The notes beneath the pieces are model-generated. The model did not search any database. It saw nothing but the letters and a program-made list of their open reading frames with translations, and was not told the origin of the DNA. Below are positions 37,215 to 45,829 of a stretch of DNA of 64,000 nt, piece after piece; position 1 is the stretch's first letter, and each line of letters begins with the position of its first letter. Source of the stretch: Allomeiothermus silvanus DSM 9946 (lineage in GTDB: Bacteria > Deinococcota > Deinococci > Deinococcales > Thermaceae); the NCBI RefSeq assembly GCF_000092125.1, contig NC_014212.1:1632001-1696000 (forward strand), written 5' to 3'. Both the position numbers and the translations under genes were made by a program.

Positions 37215-38573
37215 CTAAAAGCTGAATCCCAGGCTGAGGGCCAGGCCGTACACCCAGCCGCCGAAGAAGGGGGCCGGGTGGGTGGTCAGCGCGGTGTCGA
37301 GGCTGAATCCCTCGGCTTGCCACCCGCCCCCCACGCCGAAGACCAGCCCGCCCTGGTAGCCGATACCGCCGCGCAGGCGGGCCGGACCAAAGCCGTACTC
37401 GAGCCCCAGATGCCCGCTCGGCGCTCCCTCCCACAGCAAGTCGGCTCCCACCAGGAGGCTGCCCACCTCCAGCGGGCTCTTGTAAGCCCCGTTAAGGTAG
37501 AAGGCCGGGCTGAACCCGCCGCTGCTGCGGGTAGCGGGTTGCGGGGGGCTCGAGGCTCCGCTGGAGTCTTGCGTGACCTCTGAGCCCTGCCAGCGGCTGA
37601 AGCCCACTAGGTTGCGCACCCCCAGGCCCACCGTCAGCAAGCCGCCGCCCAGGGGGTAGTCCAGCGCCAGACCCACGTCGGCCCGCACTCCGAAGCCGGT
37701 ACCGTTGCCGACATAGCTATAGAAGAGTTTGGTGGTATAGGAGGTTCCGTTGCTATCGAACTGCCCCTGGTTGTCGGTGCGGGCCGTGGCGGTGGCGGTA
37801 GCCTCGGTATAACCCAGCCCGTAAAAGCCCTCGCCGCGTACCCCGCCGTAGAGCTGCCCCTCGAGCCCTGGAAGGGGGGGCAGCGCGGTGGCGTAGGCCA
37901 TTCCCAGGCTGATCCCGGCCTGAGCGTTGTTGTTGCCGGTGAGGCTATATTCGGTGTTAGGGTCTACCTTGCCGGTCGCCAGGGCCCTCTGCAGGGTGTC
38001 GCTGGGGGTGATGCGGAGGCCGTCGGTGCTCAGGAAAAAGCCTAAGTCGAGGGAGAGGCCGGGGAGCCCAAGGGGAACGGGGATATTGAAGAGGGGAGGG
38101 GGCGTGAGTGAGGTAGGAGCACTGCCGCCCGTCCCCCGCGAGAAGTTGGTGCGCAGCGGGTTCCCCTGGCCATCGGTGATGCTGATCCCGCTGGGCAGCA
38201 GGGTAAAGACCACCTCGTCGGGGCTACGGGCCGGGTTCAGCAAGAAGGAGTCCAGGTAGGTGAGCTGGTCATAAAAACTCAGCAGGTCAAAGCCGTTCGT
38301 TTTGTCAAAAAAAGCCTCTTTGTTGAAGAAGTAGTTGAACGGGTTGGCGCTTTGCCGCAAGAAGCCCAGCAGGCCGACCGGGAGCCGGAAGCCTTCGGGG
38401 TAGCCGTAGTTACCCGCGGGGTAGGCGGCGTAGGCCGGGTTGTAGCGGGCGGCTTCGGGGCCGGGGAGCAAAAGCCCGCCCAGACCTTGGGTGCGGACGC
38501 TCTGGGCCAAGCCGGGAGCCAGGCCTAGGCTAAATAGGATAAAGAGGAAGGCAAACCATCGGTGCATGGTCAT
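37215..38573 (-). CDS. Outer-membrane beta-barrel-like protein
   Basis: 452 aa from ATG at 38573 (ATG at 38567 also possible); TATATT lies nine bases upstream, which excludes the longer frame. Signal peptide FAFLFILFSLGLAPGLAQS. The rest is rich in alternating strands with Gly and aromatic residues (LGLRYNPAYAAY-type N-term: AARYNPAYAAYPAGNYGYPEG, later GVRGEGFYGLGYTEATATATART, LFYSYVGNGTGFGVRADVGLALDYP) and ends with Phe after GLALSLGFSF, the usual C-terminal signature of outer-membrane barrels. N-terminal pattern recalls FadL/TraF-like proteins. First gene of an operon with two lipoproteins. Confidence 0.75.
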   Translation of the reverse strand: MTMHRWFAFLFILFSLGLAPGLAQSVRTQGLGGLLLPGPEAARYNPAYAAYPAGNYGYPEGFRLPVGLLGFLRQSANPFNYFFNKEAFFDKTNGFDLLSFYDQLTYLDSFLLNPARSPDEVVFTLLPSGISITDGQGNPLRTNFSRGTGGSAPTSLTPPPLFNIPVPLGLPGLSLDLGFFLSTDGLRITPSDTLQRALATGKVDPNTEYSLTGNNNAQAGISLGMAYATALPPLPGLEGQLYGGVRGEGFYGLGYTEATATATARTDNQGQFDSNGTSYTTKLFYSYVGNGTGFGVRADVGLALDYPLGGGLLTVGLGVRNLVGFSRWQGSEVTQDSSGASSPPQPATRSSGGFSPAFYLNGAYKSPLEVGSLLVGADLLWEGAPSGHLGLEYGFGPARLRGGIGYQGGLVFGVGGGWQAEGFSLDTALTTHPAPFFGGWVYGLALSLGFSF

Positions 38574-38582
38574 ACTAAAGTG

Positions 38583-38588
38583 AATATA
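38583..38588 (-). promoter_or_regulatory. -10 box of the envelope operon
   Basis: TATATT on the minus strand, nine bases before the ATG at 38573. Confidence 0.5.
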
Positions 38589-38904
38589 CTCGAGCCTTCT
38601 TGGGGAAGCCGTCCGGTTTGAACCTCGTGGGGGAGGTTTTGCTTCGGGCCTGCTTGTCGTTCGGTTTTCTTTTCCCATCCCGGCCCCCTCGAGTTCTGCG
38701 CCTCAAGCACTATAAATCCCCCTCGCCCAAGCGTAGCCTTAGGGCTTGAGCCCGCTTTCGACTCAGGGAGGTTGAGTAGGGTCGTATCCGCCTGATGCGG
38801 CTTATAGTGATCTTCAGCTAAATCACGGCGGCCATCGGTTATGCCCCCTCGGGCCGGCCGATGTTGCTGTTTCGCTGGCATGATTCCTGCTTACGCCCTC
38901 GCCT

Positions 38905-39396
38905 TTAGATCCGGTTTCCTCCGCCCCGGCCCAGGTAAAACAGATGGGTCAGGGCAATGGCCAGAGCATCGGCCACGTGGGTGGGTTTGGGGTTCTCCTT
39001 GAGCCCCAGGATAGCTCGCACCATGAAGGCTACTTGCTCTTTTTCGGCGTGGCCGTAGCCGACCAGGGCTTGCTTGACCTTCATCGGCCCATAGCCATAG
39101 ACCTCAAGCCCCCACTCGTTGGCAGCGATGAAGACCGCTCCCATAGCCCAGCCTACCTTGTAGGAAAGCTCATTCTGGCGGTAAAAGAACTGCTCCTCCA
39201 CGGCGATAGCCTGTGGGCGAAACTCAGCGATAACGATGCGTAGATTCTGAAATATCTCCCCGACCCGCTGGGGGGCTGGGTCGCTGTGAGCGGTCTTGAC
39301 GAGCCGGGCGTGGAGCAATCTATGGGCTTTGCCGGATTGCTCCACCACGCCCAGCCCCATGTTGGTTATGCCGGGATCGATGCCGAGGACGATCAT
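38905..39396 (-). CDS. ruvC: Holliday junction resolvase RuvC
   Basis: Cuts Holliday junctions during recombination, with RuvAB. 163 aa. Acidic catalytic residues: VLGIDPGITNMGLG (Asp about 7), IAVEEQFF (Glu about 70) and THVADALAIALTH near the C-terminus (Asp pair). Located 77 bases downstream of ftsZ on the same strand; the spacer contains heptamer repeats that can fold, so it may be a separate unit. ruvA and ruvB are not here. Confidence 0.95.
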   Translation of the reverse strand: MIVLGIDPGITNMGLGVVEQSGKAHRLLHARLVKTAHSDPAPQRVGEIFQNLRIVIAEFRPQAIAVEEQFFYRQNELSYKVGWAMGAVFIAANEWGLEVYGYGPMKVKQALVGYGHAEKEQVAFMVRAILGLKENPKPTHVADALAIALTHLFYLGRGGGNRI

Positions 39397-39408
39397 GGCC
39401 GAATGCTC

Positions 39409-39465
39409 AACGCTAAGCCTAACGCCAACTACCAGTTACGACTGGCGTTAAGCGTTAGGCGTTTG
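39409..39465. repeat. GGCGTTA heptamer repeat forming a palindrome
   Basis: The right arm reads TGGCGTTAAGCGTTAGGCGTT (three near-copies of GGCGTTA), the left arm is its imperfect complement; TAACGCCA (39420-39427) and TGGCGTTA (39443-39450) pair exactly. Lies between ftsZ and ruvC and may end dcw transcription, but has no T-run. Confidence 0.55.
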
Positions 39466-39473
39466 GTCTACGG

Positions 39474-40538
39474 CTAATTTCCCCGTTTGGGTGGGTAATC
39501 CCCGTCGCCGTAGCGGATAAAGGCCGGGATCTCGAAGTTGGTGATGTCTACCCCACTGGTAGGAAAGTCCACCAGGCGGGCTCCGGCGGGCTTTGCGATC
39601 ACCGAGCTGTCGCCGAAGCCGGTAGCGATCAGAATCACCCGCAGTTCGTCCTGGGCCCGCTCGTCATAGGTCACCCCGTAGAGGATATCCACGTCCTCGT
39701 TGCCGGTAGCCTCGCGAATGTACTCGACCACAGCGGCGGCTTCCATCAGCGAGAGGTCTTCCGAGCCTACCACGTTAAGCAGCAGACGCCGTGCTCCCTC
39801 TATAGAGCGATCTAGTAAGGGGCTTTGGGTAGCGGTGCGGGCGGCTTCTTCGACCTTGTTTTCGCCGCGCCCTGCGCCGATTCCCATCAGCACAGGCCCG
39901 GCGTCCTCGAGCAGAGTCCGCACGTCGGCGAAGTCCACGTTGATCAAACCCGGTAGGTTGATCACGTCGGTGATGCCCTTGACCCCGTGGTAGAGTACTC
40001 GGTCAGCGATCAGGAAAGCGTCTTTGAGGGCTACTTTCTTGTCAATGGCGGTGAGGAGCCGGTCGTTGGAGACCGCTACCATCGCATCTACCCGCTCGCG
40101 CAGCTTCTTGATCCCTTCATCGGCGGTTCTGGAGCGCTTAGGTCCCTCGAAGGCAAAAGGCCGCGTTACCACACCCACGGTGAGGGCCCCCAGGCTTTTG
40201 GCTACTTCGGCGACGATAGGGGCGCTGCCGGTTCCCGTGCCTCCCCCCATTCCGGCGGTAATGAACACCAAGTCGGCCCCGTCCAGGTGCTCTGCGATCA
40301 GGTCCTGGGCCTCGAGCGCTGCCTTTTCCCCGATTTCCGGGTTGGCTCCGGCCCCCAGCCCCCGGGTGAGCTTGTCGCCCAGCTGCACCCGGATGTCGGC
40401 CAGGCTTTTCGCCAAGACCTGTGCATCGGTATTGGCGGCGATAAACTCCACGCCGGAAAGCCCCGACTCGATCATGCGGTTGACGGCGTTGTTGCCGGCC
40501 CCACCCAGCCCGATGACCTTAATGACGGCTCCATCCAT
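39474..40538 (-). CDS. ftsZ: Cell division protein FtsZ
   Basis: Tubulin-like GTPase that forms the Z-ring. 354 aa from ATG at 40538, with AGGAG five bases upstream; the longer frame to 40592 overlaps ftsA. Tubulin signature GGGTGTGSAP (about 101-110), T7 loop INVDFADVRTLL. The C-terminal peptide that binds FtsA is FEIPAFIRYGD, but it follows the core with almost no linker, which makes this FtsZ shorter than most. Last gene of the dcw cluster, 14 bases after ftsA. Confidence 0.97.
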   Translation of the reverse strand: MDGAVIKVIGLGGAGNNAVNRMIESGLSGVEFIAANTDAQVLAKSLADIRVQLGDKLTRGLGAGANPEIGEKAALEAQDLIAEHLDGADLVFITAGMGGGTGTGSAPIVAEVAKSLGALTVGVVTRPFAFEGPKRSRTADEGIKKLRERVDAMVAVSNDRLLTAIDKKVALKDAFLIADRVLYHGVKGITDVINLPGLINVDFADVRTLLEDAGPVLMGIGAGRGENKVEEAARTATQSPLLDRSIEGARRLLLNVVGSEDLSLMEAAAVVEYIREATGNEDVDILYGVTYDERAQDELRVILIATGFGDSSVIAKPAGARLVDFPTSGVDITNFEIPAFIRYGDGDYPPKRGN

Positions 40539-40552
40539 ATAGCTCCTTTGCT

Positions 40553-41794
40553 TCAAAAGAAGTCTTTGAACATGCCCTTGATTCGCTCCCATAGCCCACT
40601 GCTAGGTTCTTCGCTACGGCTTGGCTTATGGATGCGCGGGTTGCTCTTAAGGCTTGCTGGCCCGCTCGCCTCTCGTGAGGCGGCATAGCGTACCAGCCCT
40701 ACCGCGGTGGCGTGGGTGGGCGAAGCCACCACGTCTACCAAACCGCTCACCCCCATCGGGCGGCCCAGCCGCACCGGCAGGTTAAACTGCTTGCGGGCTA
40801 GTTCTTCTACCCCCCGCATGAGCCCGGTTCCCCCGGTGATGATTACCTTGCCCACGCTGATCTCGAGGGGTCCTAAAGCCTCGTCCACGCTCGAGCGGGC
40901 CATGTGCAAGATCTCGCGTAACCTCGGACGGATGATCCGGGCCAGCTCGGGCACCGGCACCACCCCTCCCTCTTGGTTGATCTCTAATACCAGCTCGGGA
41001 TCGGCCAGCTCGGGCAGGGCCGCACCGTACTTTTTCTTGACCCGCTCGGCTTCCTCGAAAGGGATTTTGAGGAGCTGGGTGATGTCGTGGGTGACATGGT
41101 CGCCCCCTAAGGGGACCACCGCGGAGTGGGAGAGCCGCCCCCCTTTGAATACCGCCACGTCGGTGGTGCCCCCGCCGATGTCCACCAGCATCACCGTCAT
41201 GGACATCTCTTCGGGGGCCAGCACGGCTAAGCCTGAGGCGTAGGACTGGAGGGCCAGCCCGGCCAGTTCCACCCCGCTGTCCTCTACCGCTTTGCGCAGG
41301 TTGGAGAGGGGGCCGCGCCCGCTCGCCACCAGGTGTACGTCCACCTCGAGCCGTACCCCGGCCATCCCGATGGGGTCTTTGATGCCCTCTTGCCCGTCCA
41401 CCCGGTAGTCAAGCGGCAGGGCATGGATGAGTTCGTAGTCGCCCTCAAAGGGGTAGGCTTTAGCCTGCTCGATAGCCCGCTCCACATCGGCTGCGGAAAT
41501 GCTTTGTCCGCGGCGTATCGCCGCTAGTCCGTGGCTGGTCACGCTCTTGATGTGGGTCCCGGCTACCCCCACGTAGACCCGCTCGGCCTTGACCCCGGCT
41601 ACCCGCTCGGCCTGAAAAAGGCTTTGCCGAATGGCCTCCGAGGTGCGCTCGAGGTTGACCACCACGCCCCGCTTGAGGCCCTGCGACGGAACGGTGCCTT
41701 CGCCAATGATGTCGAGGATGCCATCGGGCGAGAGTTCGCCAATCACCGTGCAAACTTTGGTGGTTCCAACGTCTAGTCCTACCACAATGCTCAT
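40553..41794 (-). CDS. ftsA: Cell division protein FtsA
   Basis: Actin-like protein that ties FtsZ to the membrane. 413 aa from ATG at 41794, which overlaps the ftsQ stop (ATGA). ATPase motifs: GLDVGTTKVCTVIGE (phosphate 1), MLVDIGGGTTDVAVF (phosphate 2), IITGGTGLMRGVEELA (adenosine). The C-terminus has the amphipathic membrane-targeting helix GLWERIKGMFKDFF, preceded by a polar linker. Confidence 0.96.
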   Translation of the reverse strand: MSIVVGLDVGTTKVCTVIGELSPDGILDIIGEGTVPSQGLKRGVVVNLERTSEAIRQSLFQAERVAGVKAERVYVGVAGTHIKSVTSHGLAAIRRGQSISAADVERAIEQAKAYPFEGDYELIHALPLDYRVDGQEGIKDPIGMAGVRLEVDVHLVASGRGPLSNLRKAVEDSGVELAGLALQSYASGLAVLAPEEMSMTVMLVDIGGGTTDVAVFKGGRLSHSAVVPLGGDHVTHDITQLLKIPFEEAERVKKKYGAALPELADPELVLEINQEGGVVPVPELARIIRPRLREILHMARSSVDEALGPLEISVGKVIITGGTGLMRGVEELARKQFNLPVRLGRPMGVSGLVDVVASPTHATAVGLVRYAASREASGPASLKSNPRIHKPSRSEEPSSGLWERIKGMFKDFF

Positions 41795-42414
41795 TGGCGC
41801 TGGCTCACCCCCCACGAATAAACGCTGACCATCAAGGTACCCGTTGCCGTACTTGTCACCGTTTGGGTGCTAGCGCTCATTCTGCTCCCTTGCGCCCACC
41901 TTTGCAACTCCATGATATTAGGCCCCCAAACCCGCACACCCTCCCACTCTAAGCTATATCCGGCTGGATTGAAGCTTATCTTTTGCACCTGGGGAAAGGT
42001 TTGGATCAACACCAGAAGGTCCCTCACTGGAACCACCCCCACGCCCTCCAGCACCGGCTTGACCAAAGGTGCCCCCGGCAGGAAAGTGCCGTCGGCAGCG
42101 AGCCCTTGCCGCTGATCCCCGCGTACTAAGGTGGCGACGGGTTGGCGCTCGGCTAGCACAATGCGCAGTTTACCCGCTTTGGGGCGTTCTAAACGTACTT
42201 GTTTCACCCAGGGATCGCTCTGGAGCGCTTTCAGCTTGTAGGGCCAGGCCCACAGCCAAGGGGTGCCCGGCTTGAGGCCGGTGCGCTCGCGAATCTCGGC
42301 CTCCGAGAGGTGTCGATTGCCGGTTACGCTGACCTCCTCAGTGGGGAGGAGTACCCGGCTGGCTACCCCTAGGGTGGCTACACCCAGGAGGATCAACAAC
42401 AGGCGAACGATCAT
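41791..42414 (-). CDS. ftsQ: Cell division protein FtsQ/DivIB
   Basis: 207 aa. One N-terminal membrane helix (LLLILLGVATLGVASRVLL), then a POTRA domain (VSVTGNRHLSEAEIRERTGLKPGTPWLWAWPYKLKALQSDPWVKQVRLERP) and a beta domain. Bridges cytoplasmic and periplasmic division proteins. ATG at 42414 has GGGGAGGG upstream. 97 bases follow murB, the largest gap in the cluster's second half. Overlaps ftsA by ATGA. Confidence 0.93.
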   Translation of the reverse strand: MIVRLLLILLGVATLGVASRVLLPTEEVSVTGNRHLSEAEIRERTGLKPGTPWLWAWPYKLKALQSDPWVKQVRLERPKAGKLRIVLAERQPVATLVRGDQRQGLAADGTFLPGAPLVKPVLEGVGVVPVRDLLVLIQTFPQVQKISFNPAGYSLEWEGVRVWGPNIMELQRWAQGSRMSASTQTVTSTATGTLMVSVYSWGVSQRQ

Positions 42415-42511
42415 CGGTTGCCCTCCCCGAGGCTAAGACGCATCGCCTCGCTCGAGCAAAAAAAGCAGGTGCAGAATGCTAAGCAGGATTGACAGACCAG
42501 CACCTCGGGCT

Positions 42512-43336
42512 TCACCGGGTAACCTCCCGTGGCTCCAACTCGCCCCAAATTTCCCACTCGACCTCCAGCGGGAGCACCGCCTGCACCCGCCGTAACAATT
42601 CGTACACCTCCTGGGCCGTGGCTCCGCCCAGGTTCACGATGAAATTTCCGTGCTCATGGCTGATCATTGCTTTACCGACGGTCATCCCTTTGAGCCCTTG
42701 TCGGTCGATAAGGCGCCCTGCCGAGTCACCGGGCGGGTTCTTGAAGGCGCACCCGGCGCTTTTTTTCTTAGGTTGACCCTTGCGGGCAGCGTCCACCAGA
42801 GCGATCTTGGCCCGCACCGCCGCTTCGCCCAGCTCTTTCAGCTTGAGCTTCACCCGGGTCACGATTCCGCCGGGCGGCAGCTCGGAGTGGCGGTAGCCAA
42901 ACCCCAGCTCTTCCGGATGGTAGCGATGAAAGGCACCATCATGGAAAATTTCCACGGTATCCAGGGCCTCGGCCATCTCACCGAAGCGGGTTCCTGCGTT
43001 CATCTTGACCGCTCCCCCGACCTGGGCGGGAACGCCGTACAGCCCCTCGAGCCCGGAAAGCCCGGCTCGGACGCTTTTCAGCAGCAAAGTCGAAACCAGC
43101 GCCCCCGCCCCCACCCAACCGTCAAAGCTCCACTCCCTGAAGATTCCTCCGAGCCTAATCACCCGTTCGGACACGCCCGCGTCCGATACCAGCAGGTTCG
43201 AGCCGTTCCCCAGGACGCGGTAGGGGGCTTCGGTGGCCTTGGGCAAATCCTCCAGGGTCTCCACCGTCCAAAGCTCGGCAGGCCCGCCTACCCCGAGCGT
43301 GGTATGGTCCTTGAGGAGTACTTGCTTGATCTTCAC
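42512..43336 (-). CDS. murB: UDP-N-acetylenolpyruvoylglucosamine reductase
   Basis: FAD enzyme giving UDP-N-acetylmuramate. 274 aa, in the size range of the type II enzymes. Motifs: TTLGVGGPAELW (FAD-binding start), VLGNGSNLLVSD, LEGLYGVPAQVGGAVKMNAGTRFGEMA, and SAGCAFKNPPGDSAGRLIDRQGLKG (with the Cys/Ser proton donor region). Sits 31 bases after murC. Confidence 0.96.
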   Translation of the reverse strand: MKIKQVLLKDHTTLGVGGPAELWTVETLEDLPKATEAPYRVLGNGSNLLVSDAGVSERVIRLGGIFREWSFDGWVGAGALVSTLLLKSVRAGLSGLEGLYGVPAQVGGAVKMNAGTRFGEMAEALDTVEIFHDGAFHRYHPEELGFGYRHSELPPGGIVTRVKLKLKELGEAAVRAKIALVDAARKGQPKKKSAGCAFKNPPGDSAGRLIDRQGLKGMTVGKAMISHEHGNFIVNLGGATAQEVYELLRRVQAVLPLEVEWEIWGELEPREVTR

Positions 43337-43367
43337 CTGCTGGCCTCCTGGTGGTTTGACACCTCCG

Positions 43368-44759
43368 TCACGCCCGCTCCTTGGTGCGCTCGAGCAGCTC
43401 CTTCCCGAGCTTCCACACGTCCCCCGCCCCGATAGTCAGTACCAGATCGCCATCCTTGAGATTCTTTTCCAGATAATCCCGCGCCTCGCTCCAGCCCAAA
43501 AACTGAGCGTTGTGTCCCTGGGCGATCAGCTTATCTGCGATCATTCGCCCGCTGACCCCGGGAATCGGTTGCTCACCCGCCGCATAAACCTCCAGTACCA
43601 ACGCTTCATCAGCTAGGCCTAATGCCTCGGCGAACTCAGCCCATAGTTGAGCCGTACGCAAATAGCGGTGTGGCTGAAACACTGCTCGCACCCGCCGCCC
43701 GGTGCCCTTGGCGGCCTCCAGCACCGAGCGCACTTTGGTGGGGTTGTGGGCATAGTCGTCCACCACCCAAGCCCCGTGGATCTCGCCTAACAGCTCAAAA
43801 CGACGGTGGGCTCCGCGGAAGGCCGCCAGGGCTTTTTGGATAGCGGAAAAAGGAAGCCCCTCGAGCAACGCTACCGTGATCGCCGCGAGGGCATCCACCA
43901 CGTTGTGCAGGCCTGGAACCCCAAGCTCTACTAGCCCTAGCGGATCGCCCCTCCATACCACGGTAAATCGGCTAGACATAGGCAGGAGATGCAGGTTTTG
44001 GGTATGGCAATCACCCTGCTCGAGCCCGAAGCTCACCCGCTTCGGATGCTGGATCAACTCGTCTAGGCCGGGCCACTCGGCGTTGTACACAACGCGCTGG
44101 GCGTTGCGGGCGAAACGTCGCACGGCCTCTTTGAGCGAGTCGAAATCGGGGTGGTAGTTGGGCCGCCGCTCGGTGGGGGTTCCCACATGGTCGGGCTCGA
44201 GGTTCATCACTACCGCCACGTCTAGGGCCAGATGTTGGAACCAGGGGTCGGACTCGTCCACCTCGGCGATGCGATATTTGCCCCTCCCGTAGCGGGCGTT
44301 CCCGCCCATCGAGGGGAGCTTGGCCCCCAGGATCACCGTGGGGTCGGTCCCGGCCTCGAGGAAGATCGAGGCCAGCATGGCGCTGGTGGTGGTCTTCCCG
44401 TGGCTACCGGTTACCCCCAGTGAATACCCCTTGCCGAGGATCTCGCCTAGGAGGTGGACCCGCCGCAGCGTGGGGATGTTGCGCCGGCGGGCTTCGACCA
44501 ACTCCGGTTCGTCGTCGGTGACGGCAGTGGTGGCGACTACTACGCCTACTCCGTCCAGATGAGCCGGGTCATGCCCTTGGTAGACCACCGCTCCCAGCTT
44601 CGCCAGTTCAGCCGTCAGGTCGTTCATTTGGGTGTCACAGCCCGAGACCTCGAGGCCATCGCGCAAAAGAATGGCCGCCAGGGCGCTCATGGAGATACCC
44701 CCGATGCCGACGAAATGGTAGTGTGTAGCGGTGTGTGGACTCCTATCTCGGTGCTTCAC
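43368..44759 (-). CDS. murC: UDP-N-acetylmuramate--L-alanine ligase
   Basis: Adds L-alanine to UDP-MurNAc. 463 aa. N-terminal UDP-binding HFVGIGGISMSALA, ATP loop GVTGSHGKTTTSAML (about 111-125), central EVDESDPWFQHL, and C-terminal DDYAHNPTKVRSVL and QPHRYLRT. GTG start overlaps the murG stop by four bases. Confidence 0.97.
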   Translation of the reverse strand: MKHRDRSPHTATHYHFVGIGGISMSALAAILLRDGLEVSGCDTQMNDLTAELAKLGAVVYQGHDPAHLDGVGVVVATTAVTDDEPELVEARRRNIPTLRRVHLLGEILGKGYSLGVTGSHGKTTTSAMLASIFLEAGTDPTVILGAKLPSMGGNARYGRGKYRIAEVDESDPWFQHLALDVAVVMNLEPDHVGTPTERRPNYHPDFDSLKEAVRRFARNAQRVVYNAEWPGLDELIQHPKRVSFGLEQGDCHTQNLHLLPMSSRFTVVWRGDPLGLVELGVPGLHNVVDALAAITVALLEGLPFSAIQKALAAFRGAHRRFELLGEIHGAWVVDDYAHNPTKVRSVLEAAKGTGRRVRAVFQPHRYLRTAQLWAEFAEALGLADEALVLEVYAAGEQPIPGVSGRMIADKLIAQGHNAQFLGWSEARDYLEKNLKDGDLVLTIGAGDVWKLGKELLERTKERA

Positions 44760-45829
44760 CCGGTGACCTCCCGACCGTTTCCCTGAAAACTGGCTTCCAA
44801 CACCATCCGGGCAAGCCGGTATGCGGCTCCTGCAGGCGACAACTGGGCGATTGTATCACGCAGCTTTTGCCGTACAGAAGGCTCGAGTAGCGGGGCTATG
44901 CTCGTTTGGAAGTGCTCCCAACCCCGCTCAAGCATATACGCCGCCCCTATATCTGCATAGAAACGGGCGTTTGCCCACTGGGCTCCGCCATCCATCTCGG
45001 CGGGAAGGGGCACCGCCAATAGGGGGACGCGATGATAGGCGGCTTCGGCTAAGGTGGCGGCCCCCGCCCGGGTAATGGCGAACTCGGCGGCGGAGAAGGC
45101 TAGTGCGGTGTCGAGGTAGCCGCGCACGGTGTAGCCGGGCCAGGTTGCATATTGTGCTTGCATCTGGGTCTCCCAACGGGGCCCGCTTTGGTGGAGCACC
45201 TGGTACTCGCCTAAGAGAGGCTTCAGGCGCTCGGGGAGGTTCTGGTTAAGCTCCAGGCTGCCCTGGCTGCCCCCCAGGACGAAGATCAAGGGTTTCTCAG
45301 GCTCGAGCCCCAGCGCGATCTTGGCTGCTCGAGCATCGTGTTTCTCCTCGCGCACAGGGAGGCCTACCACTTGGGCTTTAGCCGACCAGGGCGCGTTCAA
45401 CTCTATCGGCACCGAAAGCCCGATGGCTGAGGCCCCCCCAGCCAGCCACCGCGCGGCCAGCCCCAACTGGGCGTTTTGTTCATGGATTACGGTGGGAATT
45501 CCCATCCGCTGGGCCATGAACGCGAGGGGGAAACCGGCGTAACCCACCGTTGAGAGCACCGCCTTGGGTTTCAATTCCCGCAGGACTTTTCGGGCTTCCC
45601 ACAAGCCGTGCAAGACTTTGAGGCCTTCTTTGGGGCGCAACGCCTCCCGCGAGAGCTTTCCTGCCGGGATGAGCCGGTAGGGGAGCCCAGAGGTCGGTAA
45701 AACCTTCTCCTCGAGCCCCCCCTCGGCCCCCACATAGGTCACCGCCTGACCCAGCTCCCGCAGGGCACGTGCCGTAGCCAGACCGGGGTAGAGGTGCCCC
45801 CCGGTGCCACCGCCCGTGACTAGGATCAT
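44756..45829 (-). CDS. murG: Lipid II synthase MurG
   Basis: Transfers GlcNAc from UDP-GlcNAc to lipid I on the inner face of the membrane. 357 aa. GT28 motifs: ILVTGGGTGGHLYPGLATARAL (about 2-23), VIHEQNAQLGLAARWLA, FVLGGSQGSLELN and ITRAGAATLAEAAYHRVPLLAVPLP. ATG overlaps the ftsW stop (ATGA). Confidence 0.97.
   Translation of the reverse strand: MILVTGGGTGGHLYPGLATARALRELGQAVTYVGAEGGLEEKVLPTSGLPYRLIPAGKLSREALRPKEGLKVLHGLWEARKVLRELKPKAVLSTVGYAGFPLAFMAQRMGIPTVIHEQNAQLGLAARWLAGGASAIGLSVPIELNAPWSAKAQVVGLPVREEKHDARAAKIALGLEPEKPLIFVLGGSQGSLELNQNLPERLKPLLGEYQVLHQSGPRWETQMQAQYATWPGYTVRGYLDTALAFSAAEFAITRAGAATLAEAAYHRVPLLAVPLPAEMDGGAQWANARFYADIGAAYMLERGWEHFQTSIAPLLEPSVRQKLRDTIAQLSPAGAAYRLARMVLEASFQGNGREVTG

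Noticed and set aside
38570-38881. 103-codon frame upstream of the barrel-protein gene
   Set aside because: Overlaps the promoter and signal peptide of the barrel protein; sequence is low-complexity and protein-unlike.
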